Source: Larus michahellis (Eukaryota > Chordata > Aves > Charadriiformes > Laridae). Taken from it: 64,000 nucleotides of DNA. The stretch spans positions 2,914,001 through 2,978,000 of the forward strand of contig NC_133906.1 in assembly GCF_964199755.1 (NCBI RefSeq). The letters run 5' to 3'. Below the pieces are notes generated by a model. The model did not search any database. It had not been told where the DNA came from and saw nothing but the letters and a program-made list of their open reading frames with translations. Within the stretch, counting starts at the first letter, position 1. Each line of letters opens with the position of its first letter. Positions 54,831 through 64,000 of the stretch are shown here, piece after piece. A program made the position numbers and the translations under genes.

Positions 54831-56490
54831 TAATGCATGCAGAGCATGTTTTCTGATCTCTTTGATGTGCGAGCAGTTTCAGACAGCGGGATTAGGCTGG
54901 TATCGCCCGGGGATGCAGCAGTGCGATGGACCAAGCATCTCAGCAAGGATTCCAAAACGGCCTGGGGCCGTCACAGGACGGTGAGGCCGGGATGCTGGCA
55001 CGCCGCCATTAGGCTGTGGCTGGGGAGAAGCTCCTCTTCCCTGTGCCCGGCTGCTGGCTCTAGGTTTGGCGCATGGAGGGGTTTTGTTGCTGCTCCTGCT
55101 GTGCCTGAAAGAGAGGGCTCACCGTGGCTCCGGAGAGATGGCTGATCATCCTTGTAGTGCTGTTCCACCTGCCAGAAACAAGGGGAAGAGCTGGATCCAG
55201 CTCGCCTGCTCCACTGGCGAAATCACGGCGGGGTTTGGGCAGAGGTGGATGGTTAAGCCCCATCCTGAGCTGGTGGCAACACTGCTCCAGGAGCTGAGAG
55301 GGCCCAGAGCCACAAAGGGAAGAGAAGGAAGAGGCTGGAGTACGGTAGCGCTTCCATAGGCCAGGAGTTACGTCTTGCTAGAAATCACACAGTTGCCTGA
55401 AAAATCATACCATTAAACCCCCAAAATCTGTGGAGGGCTCCTGATGGGCTTTGTGGGTTTTGCTTCTGGATTCCGATTTTGAGGTGCTTATATCCAACCT
55501 GGAAAGACTGAAAACATCTCAGTTACTGGAAATGAAAGCTAGGACTTGCTTACAATCAATCTCCTGCCTCCAGGATCTTGGTGGGTGCCGGCAGCAAAGC
55601 TGGCGCGGGGGCGAGCGGAGTGGTGGGGACGCTGGCCCAGGGGACAGAGCAGGCATGCAGCTTCCCACCGAGTCCCCTCACACCATGCCATCCTGCCAGT
55701 TGTCACTTGCTGTCGCTGAGCATCACTTGCTGTCGCTGAGCATCCTTTGCTGGATAATTAAACATTGCAGGTTTAATTTTTGGGCTGGCAGGGTGTTTTT
55801 GGCCATTGCCTCGTGGAGCCCTTGCTGGGGATGAGGGTCGCACAGCTCGTGGCTGTGTTTTTTCTGTCATTTCTGCAATGCTATCACTCAGTGACCAGCC
55901 AGGAGAGGGGTGGGAAATGCTTTGGCACTCGATTTTAATCAGCATGGCGCTGTGAGGTAACAAGGCAGAAGGGACCCGCAGGCTCACGCCTGAAGCAGCC
56001 CTGCAGTCCCTGCGCCTTCCAGTCCGGCTTTGTCACCTCCTCTTCAGCACGGTCCAGGGGACTTTAGGTGCCAAGGCTGTGAATTAACACCCTTGTATTT
56101 ACCTGAGACTTCACCACCTCCCTCAAAAGGTGTGAAAAATAAAGGGGGTGCTGAAGCAGCTGACGGCAGGGAAGATGTGATGTGTAAGGCCAACTACATC
56201 TCATGAACTTTGCAAATGTCACCTCCTCCTCCTTCCCCACCACCCGCCTGGGGGGAAGCTCGGGATGCCCCAGCACACAGGTGGAGGCTGGAGCAGGGAA
56301 GGCCGACGGGACCAGGCACTGCCTCACTCGTGTCCAGGGGCTCGAGCCTGTCCCCATGCCCCTCCTGGTGCCACCCCAGAGGCAGCCGGGACCGGTGGCT
56401 CTGCAGGGCCCAGTGCTCTGAGTCTGCACCCAGACAAGCTGTGGTGCAAGGCCACCGTGAAAGAAAGCAGATATTTGGGAAAGCTATTGA
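54831..56490. other. Noncoding spacer with a 20-bp duplication
   Basis: No gene is recognised. At about 55702-55744 the 20-mer CACTTGCTGTCGCTGAGCAT occurs twice in tandem. Confidence 0.5.
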
Positions 56491-56600
56491 CTGTTGGTCG
56501 GTCAGTCAGTCTGTCAGTCAGTCAGTGCATTGGTCAGTCAGCTAGTTCATTGTCAGTCTGTCAGTTGGTCACTCCATTGTCGGTCAGTCCATTATTGGTC
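56491..56600. repeat. Degenerate (GTCA)n tandem repeat, left part
   Basis: GGTCAGTC/TCAGTCAG-type units run for about 110 bp up to the CR1 at 56601. Similar text (GGTCGGTCAGTCCGTCCGTC) resumes at about 57267-57286, so the CR1 splits the repeat. Confidence 0.85.
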
Positions 56601-57260
56601 ATAGAATCACAGAACCATAGAACCATAGAATGTGTTGGGTTGGAAAGGACCTCTAAAGGCCATCTAGCCCAACCCCCTGCAGTGAGCAGGGACATCTTCA
56701 ACTAGATCAGGTTGCTCAGAGCCTCATCCAGCCTGGCCTTGGATGTCTCCAGGGATGGGGCCTCCACCACCTCTCTGGGCAACCTGGGCCAGTGTCTCAC
56801 CACCCTCAGTGGAAAGAACTTCTTCCTAATGTCTGATCTAACCCTGCCCTGCTCTAGTTTAAACCATTGCCCCTCGGCCTGTCACTACCTGCCCTTGCAA
56901 ACAGCCCCTCCCCAGCTTTCCTGGAGCTCCTTCAGGGACTTCCAGTTCTTCAGGGACTGGAAGGGGCTCTAAGGTCTCCCCGGAGCCTTCTCTTCTCCAG
57001 GCTGAACAACCCCAACTCTCTCAGCCTGTCCCCACAGCAGAGGGGCTCCAGCCCTCCCAGCATCTCCGGGGCCTCCTCTGGCCCCGCTCCAACAGCTCCA
57101 TGTCCTTCTTGTGCTGAGGGCTCCAGAGCTGGACACAGCACTCCAGGTGGGGCCTCAGGAGAGGAGAGCAGAGAGGGAGAATCCCCTCTCTGGAGCTGCT
57201 GGCCACGGTTCTTTTGATGCGGCCCGGGATGCGACTGGCCTTCTGGGCTGCAAGCACACA
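56601..57260 (-). mobile_element. CR1 LINE fragment, 660 bp
   Basis: In reverse orientation, it begins at its 3' end with ATAGAATCACAGAACCATAG. It continues through GGTTGGAAAGGACCTCTAAA, CCTCCACCACCTCTCTGGGC and GTCTCCCCGGAGCCTTCTCT to CTGGCCTTCTGGGCTGCAAG. It is the longest CR1 in the window and lies immediately left of the 57.3 kb CpG island. Confidence 0.93.
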
Positions 57261-57309
57261 TAATGGTGGTCGGTCAGTCCGTCCGTCTCTCAGAGTGACT
57301 AATTTCTTC

Positions 57310-57780
57310 AGGGCCTGGCACCGCCTCGGCGGGGCTGCTGTCGGCTCCCCGGAACAGGCCGTTTGCCCGCAGCGAGGAGGTCTCCGCGGGGCCCCGCTCC
57401 CTCCTGCCCGTCCGGGGACGGGGCCCGGCCCCGCCGGCTGCCGGGCGGTGCCTCACGGGGGGGGCGGGGCCCGAGCGGAGCGTGCGCAGTGCGGAGCGGT
57501 GAGTGAGGGCTGCGGCGGGGGGCGCCGCCATGACACCCCCGGCACGGGCTGTTGCTGGGGTCGGGGCCGCACACGGGCTCGGCCGCGCCGGGACGCCGGA
57601 GCGTGTCCTGCCGGCGCCCTCGTTCGAGGGGAGCCGGCGGTGAGGCCTTGCCGGGGCGGATGGGGGGGGTGGGGGTGCTGCCCGCCGCCCTGCTTTCGCA
57701 CTGAGGGGGCCCGGCTCAGGCTCTGAGGGCGCAGGGCCCCGGGAGCCGGTGCTGGGGTGGAGTGAGGGCGTTTGTGGAGA
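57310..57780 (+). promoter_or_regulatory. CpG island, candidate SIL1 promoter
   Basis: GC- and CpG-rich with GGGGCGGGGC boxes and an NRF1-like GCGTGCGCAGTGCG at about 57480-57493. In human, SIL1 is head-to-head with MATR3, so a plus-strand SIL1 promoter is expected upstream of MATR3. This is the only right-facing island in the window. No SIL1 protein sequence is present to confirm it, so I leave the symbol empty. Confidence 0.5.
57400..57498 (+). other. Candidate noncoding exon 1 of the 57.4 kb transcript
   Basis: It ends in GCGGAGCG followed by a perfect GTGAGT 5' splice site. The start is not visible. A second usable donor lies about 140 bases on (CCGGCG then GTGAGG, near 57640). It would extend a short ATG frame starting at about 57530 in a good Kozak context. 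Confidence 0.4.
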
Positions 57781-58796
57781 ACCCGGGGGGTTCGGCCTGC
57801 CCCGGGCAGGGCTGGGAAGTCAGGGCAGTTGCCTGGGCTGTCGTGTTCCAGAAGTGACTGAAAATCAGGGCCCTGTGGTGGGCACTGACCCATAAAGTGT
57901 GGGGCAGGACCCCTGGGCAGGGCAGGACCCCTTATACTGAAAGGTTTGAAATACAAATTCAACAAAATGAGAGCAGTTTGTGTTCGGCCTTGAGCATGAG
58001 GACAGGCTGGGTCACCTCAGGCCCCTTTGCACCTGGGCAGTTGTGGACTAAAAGTGTTCTGGTACCTTTGGCGTAGCTCTGGGACGTTAAAATGGATTTT
58101 TCTTCAGGCTATGCAGTCGGTAACATGAGGCCTGAATTTTAAAACGGTTTAATTATTTTGGTATAAGCTTGCATATGGCTCTCTTGCCAGAGAACTAGTG
58201 AAATTACATGTTGCACAAAGCCAGGGAGTGAAAACTGAGCAAATGGGATTTTGTGTATAAACACTATTTGGAATAGTGCCTTAAAATGTTTAACTTCAGT
58301 GGTTGACTAACACTCGCATTAGAAGTAATCTTTGACAAATAATCAACACTACCCGCCTCTCAAGATGGCCTAGGTTTACCCTAACAAGTTCTGTAGACAC
58401 AATTTCTTAGGGGCGAGTTATTTATTTTAACAGTGTTTTGCTGATAGAACTAACCTAGTACAAATATGGCTGAGAGGCAGAAAGTGTGACTTCACTGATA
58501 CTGTTTAATTTGCTTCCCGAAGCAGTATCATCTGCACAGGCATTTCTGTTGGTAGAGCTGTCTGCGCGAAGAGGCTGCTCCAGCCTACAGCCGTGGTAGG
58601 AAACCTTTTAAGTGCAGATAAGTCTCTGCTGTGTTAGAAGCCAGTGACACACCCTGTCATTTACTGCATGCGCTACCGCAGTGTTTCTGCCCTCTGTCAT
58701 CCTTTAGAATTCATTTGTGCTCTGGGAGTAGCATTATTAAGGGATGGACTTCTTTTTTTTCCCCTCTCTTTTCTTTCCCTCAACCCTACCTTAAAA
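57499..58796. other. Likely first intron of the 57.4 kb transcript
   Basis: No repeat or coding exon is recognised. A long pyrimidine tract (58749-58785) ends just before the possible exon at 58797. Confidence 0.4.
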
Positions 58797-58909
58797 TGAC
58801 CCGCCTGGACCGTGTTGGTATTTTTCCGCAGCCTCCAAGGCATTTCTATGGTGGAAGCATCCAAAATACTGCCCCAGAAACTTTAATGAGAAGCGCAGCT
58901 AACAGGTGA
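58797..58909 (+). CDS. Possible coding exon, unrecognised protein
   Basis: An open frame from ATG at 58797 reads MTRLDRVGIFPQPPRHFYGG and continues to an AACAG followed by GTGAGA 5' splice site. A plausible 3' splice site (TATTTTTCCGCAG) lies inside the frame, just before 58833, so the true exon may be about 75 bp. Joining to an acceptor at 61825 (ATCCCCAAATAG) would give a protein of about 61 residues. I do not recognise the sequence and it does not resemble SIL1. It may be a 5' UTR exon or chance. Confidence 0.25.
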
Positions 58910-59686
58910 GAGCAGTGTCTGCAGGTTCCTGGGGTCTGCCATCTGTGTGACCACTTATTTACTGCATTTGAAGGGATACAGATGTGTTCTTTTTAAAGAA
59001 AGAAGCTGAAAACAGGATATTCCTAACGAGTTGTAAGACTAGCCCTTAAATCCGCTACACCGTCCCCTAAAGCAACACAAGAAGGTGCTACCACCACCTT
59101 CTCCTTTTTTACAGTTGAGAAATTGTTTAGCCTGAGTATAAAACACCTGAAAAACTCTCCAGCACCCCCAGACCCTCTCTCTGCTCTTACCTGGCAAGGA
59201 AATGGAAGGCTACTTAAATACAGGTGTTGTCAAACTGGGCAGGTGGGGTTAAAATCACAGTGGCTAAACCCTGAGAATTTGCAAGGCAGTGGATTATTGG
59301 GATAAATTTAGGGATAATTAGTCAGCCTTTCTACGTGCTAATCCTCTCTGCTACTGACTCCCTCTGTGGCTTTTATAACCCACCTCAGCTCTCTTACCAC
59401 TCAGCTTTCCCCTCTGAGAAATCGCGTTTAACTTGCACTCATGAAGTAGGTGAATCAGCTTTAATTAAGATTTGTCGAGTGCTTTGTTGATAAGTTCCCC
59501 ATAAAGCTAGTTATTATTTTTTATTAACACGCAGATATTCTTAGCACCTGAAGTGAAAAATGACACAACACTGGGGATCTTCTGGGAAACAGCCCTGTGA
59601 AAGGAGACGGCGCGTGCTAACGAAGGCTTTGTCAAAGCTCTTCTGGCTGCGGTTCACGAGGCAGCTTGCTCCTAAAGCTCTGACTC

Positions 59687-59711
59687 AAAAAAAAAAAAAA
59701 AAAAAAAAAAG
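59687..59711. repeat. Poly(A) tract
   Basis: An uninterrupted run of about 24 As. No transposon body is recognised on its 5' side. Confidence 0.95.
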
Positions 59712-61079
59712 TCCTCTCGAGTGACTGGGAAATCTTAAATGTTCCTGGAAGTTAAGCCCTGCTTTTGCATAAAATTTGTAGATCTTGCCCCCTTGCTGGA
59801 TTTCTCGCACAGCCTTCAGTCGAGGTTTAGTGCAGCTGTGTGTGTATGGCATCAGCTGCGTGGGCACAGCTGCTCTCACCCATTTGAAACACCTTGTTTC
59901 AATGATTTCAATTGCTTTCAGCAATCATTGCCTCAAATTATTCTGTCTGGGGTAGGGAGGGCTTGCCCACATAGCTGAGTGGTGACCCTTATGGGCTACG
60001 GCCCGTCGCAGGGGTCAGTGGGGCTGTTTGGGGGTAGGAGGGGAGCCTTGTCCAGCCCCACCGGCAGCCAAGGTCACCATCCCTCGCCCTGCAGCGTGTG
60101 GGAAGGCTGTCTTCACCACCAAAGTAGCTTGGTGGCAAGTTGAGCTGAAGAGCTTCGTTTATGAAAGGTAATGAAGACGTGAATTGAAACGGTTACGGCT
60201 GTGCTTGTTCTGCGTTGCTGTGTGGGTGCCCTTTCAGCAGGATGAGGAGCTCTATTGTATTTTGGGGAAGAGAAGGCTGTTAATTTAGCTCTAAGATAGC
60301 ACTGCTGTAGCGGTGTAGGAGTGGCCAGATGGAGGATGCTAAATGAAATGCAGGGAAAAGCCTCCTTGTCTGTGCCCCTGTCCTGAGGCCAGGTGAGAGA
60401 TACTCAGCTCCAGACTGGACAGAGGTGGATGTTAGTGCAGAGCTGGACCAGGGGCAAGTTCCCTCTGGGACTTGATGAAATCCCGGTCTCAGCCTGATAC
60501 CTCATCTAACTCACCTGTGCAATGACTGAAGCGGGCTGCTGTGTCTCTTGCCTTCAGAGAATGGGGAGACCTTCTTGTAAACAGCTGTTTAGTGCCGACC
60601 GAGAGCTGATAATGACCCTGGAGGGAAGCAGGGATGGAGAAACCCTTCAACAGCTGCTACAAGGCTGCACGTTTTACGCTGCTGACTGCTCTGCTTGTTG
60701 CCCAGACCCTCCGGTTCATCTGCGATTTTCTTAGGGGCATCACTGAGCATGGCCTTCCAGCCCAGAATTAGGAATTTTATGTTCTTAAATCCCAGAAAGA
60801 TGTTTAGCTCTTTGTTGCTGGAGCTGTGATGTCACGATGCTGACACACGTCACATTTTTCATCCAGTCCCTGGCTTTCTTTGGTGTTACCTCTGTCCAGA
60901 GAGCTTTCCCTCGTGCTGTATTTGTGTTCTTGTTTTTTGCTGTTTCCAAGTGCGGTTCTTTGCATTGCTTTCCTTGCTTTTCTTTTTATTGATTCGTGGG
61001 GTTTTTTTGGAACTTGTCTTCATTTTATCAATTCTGATCACGACCTCCAGAGTGTTTCTAGCTCTTAACTGTTGGGCAT

Positions 61080-61240
61080 CCTTTCAGGTTTTATAAAAGT
61101 ACTTTCTCTTTCATCGTTTGAGCCATTAATGAAAAGGATGAATAGAAGCAGACCTGGACTGAGCTCCAGGGGCCTATATGTGAGGTTTTCTCCCATTGTG
61201 ACAGGGAATCGTTGATAGCTACCCCTAAAGTGTGCATGGG
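61080..61240 (-). mobile_element. Possible ancient CR1 remnant
   Basis: Text such as TTAATGAAAAGGATGAATAG, GGACTGAGCTCCAGG and GACAGGGAATCGTTGATAGC follows the order of the region upstream of the 3' end in old CR1 copies. It is strongly degraded. The assignment is tentative and needs a repeat-library comparison. Confidence 0.3.
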
Positions 61241-64000
61241 GGGGAGTCGCTTTGGTTTTTTCTTTTTCTTGGTTAGTGATGAGTGCTGTGCCTTGTTAAG
61301 GTGAGCTCGCCTGGTCCGAGTTCCTCTGGTTTGCCTGAGAGTGTCAGATGGATGGAGTAAAAAGCCTCGCTTTAACGCTGTTGTGCTGCTCGGAGGTGTA
61401 TCACACAGATCTCTGTAGAGGGGGATTTGTGCCCCATTTCTGAAGACTCGGGTGATTTCCAAAAGCTTTCATGAACCTCATTTAACTGGAGCTTCTCGCT
61501 GGTGCTCGCTAGGATTAGCATTGCTCAGAGGCAGTCCTCTGGTCGCTCAGCCCTGCTTTGCACCAAGAGCTCCCCAGGTGTCTTTGCTTTGGTCACAGAG
61601 GGGTATGGATGGGGGGAATTTGTGCCTGTAGTGTCCTGTTCCCCTTTGTTTCTCTGTCGCTCTGCCCTCAGTGAGAGTTAGGCTTGTCTGTATGTGACTA
61701 AGGTAGGAAAAATATATATTTCTGCTCAAGCAATTTGAACTTCCTCGTGTGATTGCTCTGTTCTGGGAAAAAAAAATTACTTGCTCTGGAAAAATTAATT
61801 ACACTCATTTTTATCCCCAAATAGTGTGTCGTTGTGGGAGCAGTTGCAGGATACCTCGTTCCACCAGAGCTCCGCCAGTCACCTTCTCAGCGCGAACTAA
61901 GCTTAAGGAAGAGGAGTTGCTTGAACTGAAATACATTTAACTGGAGAAAACGTCACTGTCCAAGCAGGAGCAGCTCTGACTGCCTCCGAGTTCTGTAAGT
62001 ACTGAGCTGCTGTGTTCAGTTTTTTGAATTTTAAGAGGTTGATCCTTTTCCAAAGTGCACTTCTGGCCACTATGCCACCTTTCTTTGCACATCGGTATAA
62101 CTGTGGGGTGAAATTTGGGCCCCGCTGAATTCAAGGGCAACACAGGTTTCCTCTGTGGTTTTTATCTCTTCCACCTCTCAAGGCTGGTAACTTGAGGTAC
62201 CCGGCCACAGCTGTTTGCTCAGGCTGTGCTTCAAGGACACCATCAATGGAACAGAGAAGCTGTGCCCTGTTTGTTCTCCTTTGTTGGTCCACGGCTGATA
62301 GTGGTTGCCCTGACCAAATTTCAGTTCCAGGCAAGAAAATTCAGCCTCCTTAAAGCATTCCTGTGGCTTCTGTTGTATTCTTCCTTACTTCTCTCTGAGG
62401 GGCTGCGTGCTGTAGTTAAATACTGGTAGAAAGGTTGTGTTCCCTTCTGGATTACGGCTGAATCTCGGTGGTGGATAAATCCTGAGTCCAGTTTGCAAAG
62501 CCCTTTGGGCTTCATGGGATGCAAGAAGCTGTATTTTATTCCAGATGTGCGTTTGCTGATAATTCTATAGGATTTTCAGTGAGCAGGTTGTAAGAGTCCT
62601 GATTATACTGGTTCTCTGCACAGTCAGACTCTTTGCCCAAATAATTCAAAAGCCTGCAGCAGGGAGAGGTAAAGGAAGGTGGAAGGATGATTTAGAAACC
62701 GTTGGGTCACTGGAATAGGTGGGAAGAAGATGCATATGTTGATCTGAAGGAGATACCGCGCCAGGTATGTGTCTTTAAGCATCTGAAGAAAAGTTGGGAT
62801 TTTTTTAACAGCTGCCTACTTTAAGCCCAAATAGTTTCTTTAATGAGAATTTTTAAAGGTTTAACTGTTAATTTTAGAATTTTTATTTCAAGCATGCTTC
62901 CATAAAATTAACTTTTTCAACGCAGAACACTTTAATGTCTTCCGTGTTGGTGCTCATTTGCAAGAAATCTATGCGCAATTATTTCTTATGTACCAGTTAA
63001 ATCTATCAGCCAACAGATGTCAAGTGTAGCAAAAATGCTATAATAATATTATGGTCTAATAATAGTTATAATGATTCTAATTACCTGGCGCGGCTTTTGA
63101 GAGAGACAGACTTGGAAATTAGTGCAAAGGAGATGTTTAACCTTGAACTGCAGAAGCAGGGCACTTTCAGAGGTGTCTGGGCTGTGCCCCCTCCTCTTTA
63201 TTGGACATCCCATTCCCTTTATTTCCTTCAGCAAACTGGGAGTAGCAGTCTGGTCTGTTTTAAATGTTCAAACCTCATTCTTGGTATGTTCAGAGGTGGA
63301 GAAGAGTGCTGGCGAGATGTCGATGAGCACGTTTCTTGAAATACCTGTGAATATAGCCCGGTCATTTTTAACCTTGCACTGCAGTCTAGCCGCCCTGGTT
63401 TTGGCGTGCTCCTGCTGCCTGATTACAGTGCGCACAGATTGCTCTCACCTCGGAAAGGCTGCGGGAGGCTCAGCAATCTTCATCTTTTACCAAGCCGGTT
63501 GTGCTGCTTTTAAGTGGCAAAGCCTCCCTAAGACAGCCTGGAAAGCACAAAGCCAGCCTGAATGTGCCCTGAGCGCTGCTGGGCAGCTTTCACGCTGTCC
63601 GCTGATGGGAGAGCAGGTGTGGAGGTGTGCGGGTGAGTGGGCGTGAATTGTTGATCCCGATGGAGGTTTTGATGTGGGATGCTTTGGCGTGGGAGGTGAG
63701 GAGGGCATGTCAGCAGTTAGGAGTCGGCCCCTTGCTGGTGCAGGGCTGCTGCGCTTGCTTTGCCTTCGGCAGCTTGGACCCGCACAGCCTTGTCGGAGTC
63801 TTCTTCCCCAGTGCAGAAAGGATGCTCTGTGTGCCAGCTCTGTTATGTCACTCCAAATGCCCCTCTGCCGCAGTATTTTTCCTTAGGAAGGATCCTGGCC
63901 TGCATTTTCTATATTCTGGTGGCTTTTGCGCAACCTTACATTTGCTGTGTAGTGTCTTGGGGTCCCAGTGCTCATTATTTGTAGGACCGATAAGGCGATG

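Larger units (their letters stand above)
58910..64000. other. Right flank, no confirmed gene
   Basis: No known protein is recognised and no SIL1 signal peptide or armadillo-repeat exon is present. A poly(A) run lies at 59687-59711. The stretch at about 61100-61240 loosely recalls the degenerate 5' part of an old CR1, listed separately. If the 57.4 kb island is SIL1's, this is intronic. Confidence 0.4.

Noticed and set aside
56712-57261. Leu/Ser-rich open frames around 56.7-57.2 kb
   Set aside because: They lie entirely in the reverse-oriented CR1 noncoding 3' part.
57499-64000. SIL1 coding exons
   Set aside because: Expected from synteny, but no signal peptide or armadillo-repeat-like sequence was seen on the plus strand.

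Overview
This is vertebrate nuclear DNA, almost certainly from a bird. Genes are split into short exons with GT-AG introns, there are several CpG islands, and the recognisable interspersed repeats are CR1 LINEs with the typical avian tail. I cannot name the species. Two genes are identified from their protein sequence, both on the minus strand: PAIP2 (first coding exon only) and MATR3 (complete coding sequence, 14 coding exons, 902 codons plus stop).

Layout. Positions 1-5750 hold the 5' part of PAIP2: a promoter CpG island (4.9-5.8 kb), noncoding exon 1, a 4.2 kb first intron and the first coding exon (1066-1203). The rest of PAIP2 lies off the left edge. Positions 5.8-9 kb are intergenic. 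MATR3 runs from its CpG-island promoter at 35.2-36.1 kb down to its stop codon at 10062, with a 3' UTR of about 1 kb. All coding junctions keep the reading frame, and both zinc fingers and both RRMs are intact. MATR3 intron 1 carries an old SINE with a 5S-rRNA-like head (28.3-28.7 kb).

Upstream of MATR3, 38229-38430 on the minus strand has H/ACA snoRNA architecture. It sits where human has the snoRNA host gene SNHG4 with SNORA74A. A second CpG island at 40.65-41.3 kb contains an 11-unit, roughly 45-bp tandem array. Each unit carries an ATGGCGGC-type (YY1-like) core, and some minus-strand units carry a 5' splice-site consensus. The array may be a multiplied promoter/first-exon module for that host transcript. 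A CR1 lies just beyond it.

From 41.7 to 57 kb the sequence is gene-poor: three more CR1 copies, an LTR-like fragment, microsatellites and an AT-rich block that could be regulatory. A third CpG island at 57.3-57.8 kb faces right and has a clean plus-strand 5' splice site. By conserved synteny (SIL1 is head-to-head with MATR3 in human) it is the best candidate for the SIL1 promoter and noncoding exon 1, but I found no SIL1 coding exon before the right edge.

Functionally, the window is a post-transcriptional RNA-biology neighbourhood: a nuclear-matrix RNA-binding protein (MATR3), a translational repressor of poly(A)-binding protein (PAIP2) and a probable rRNA-modification guide RNA.
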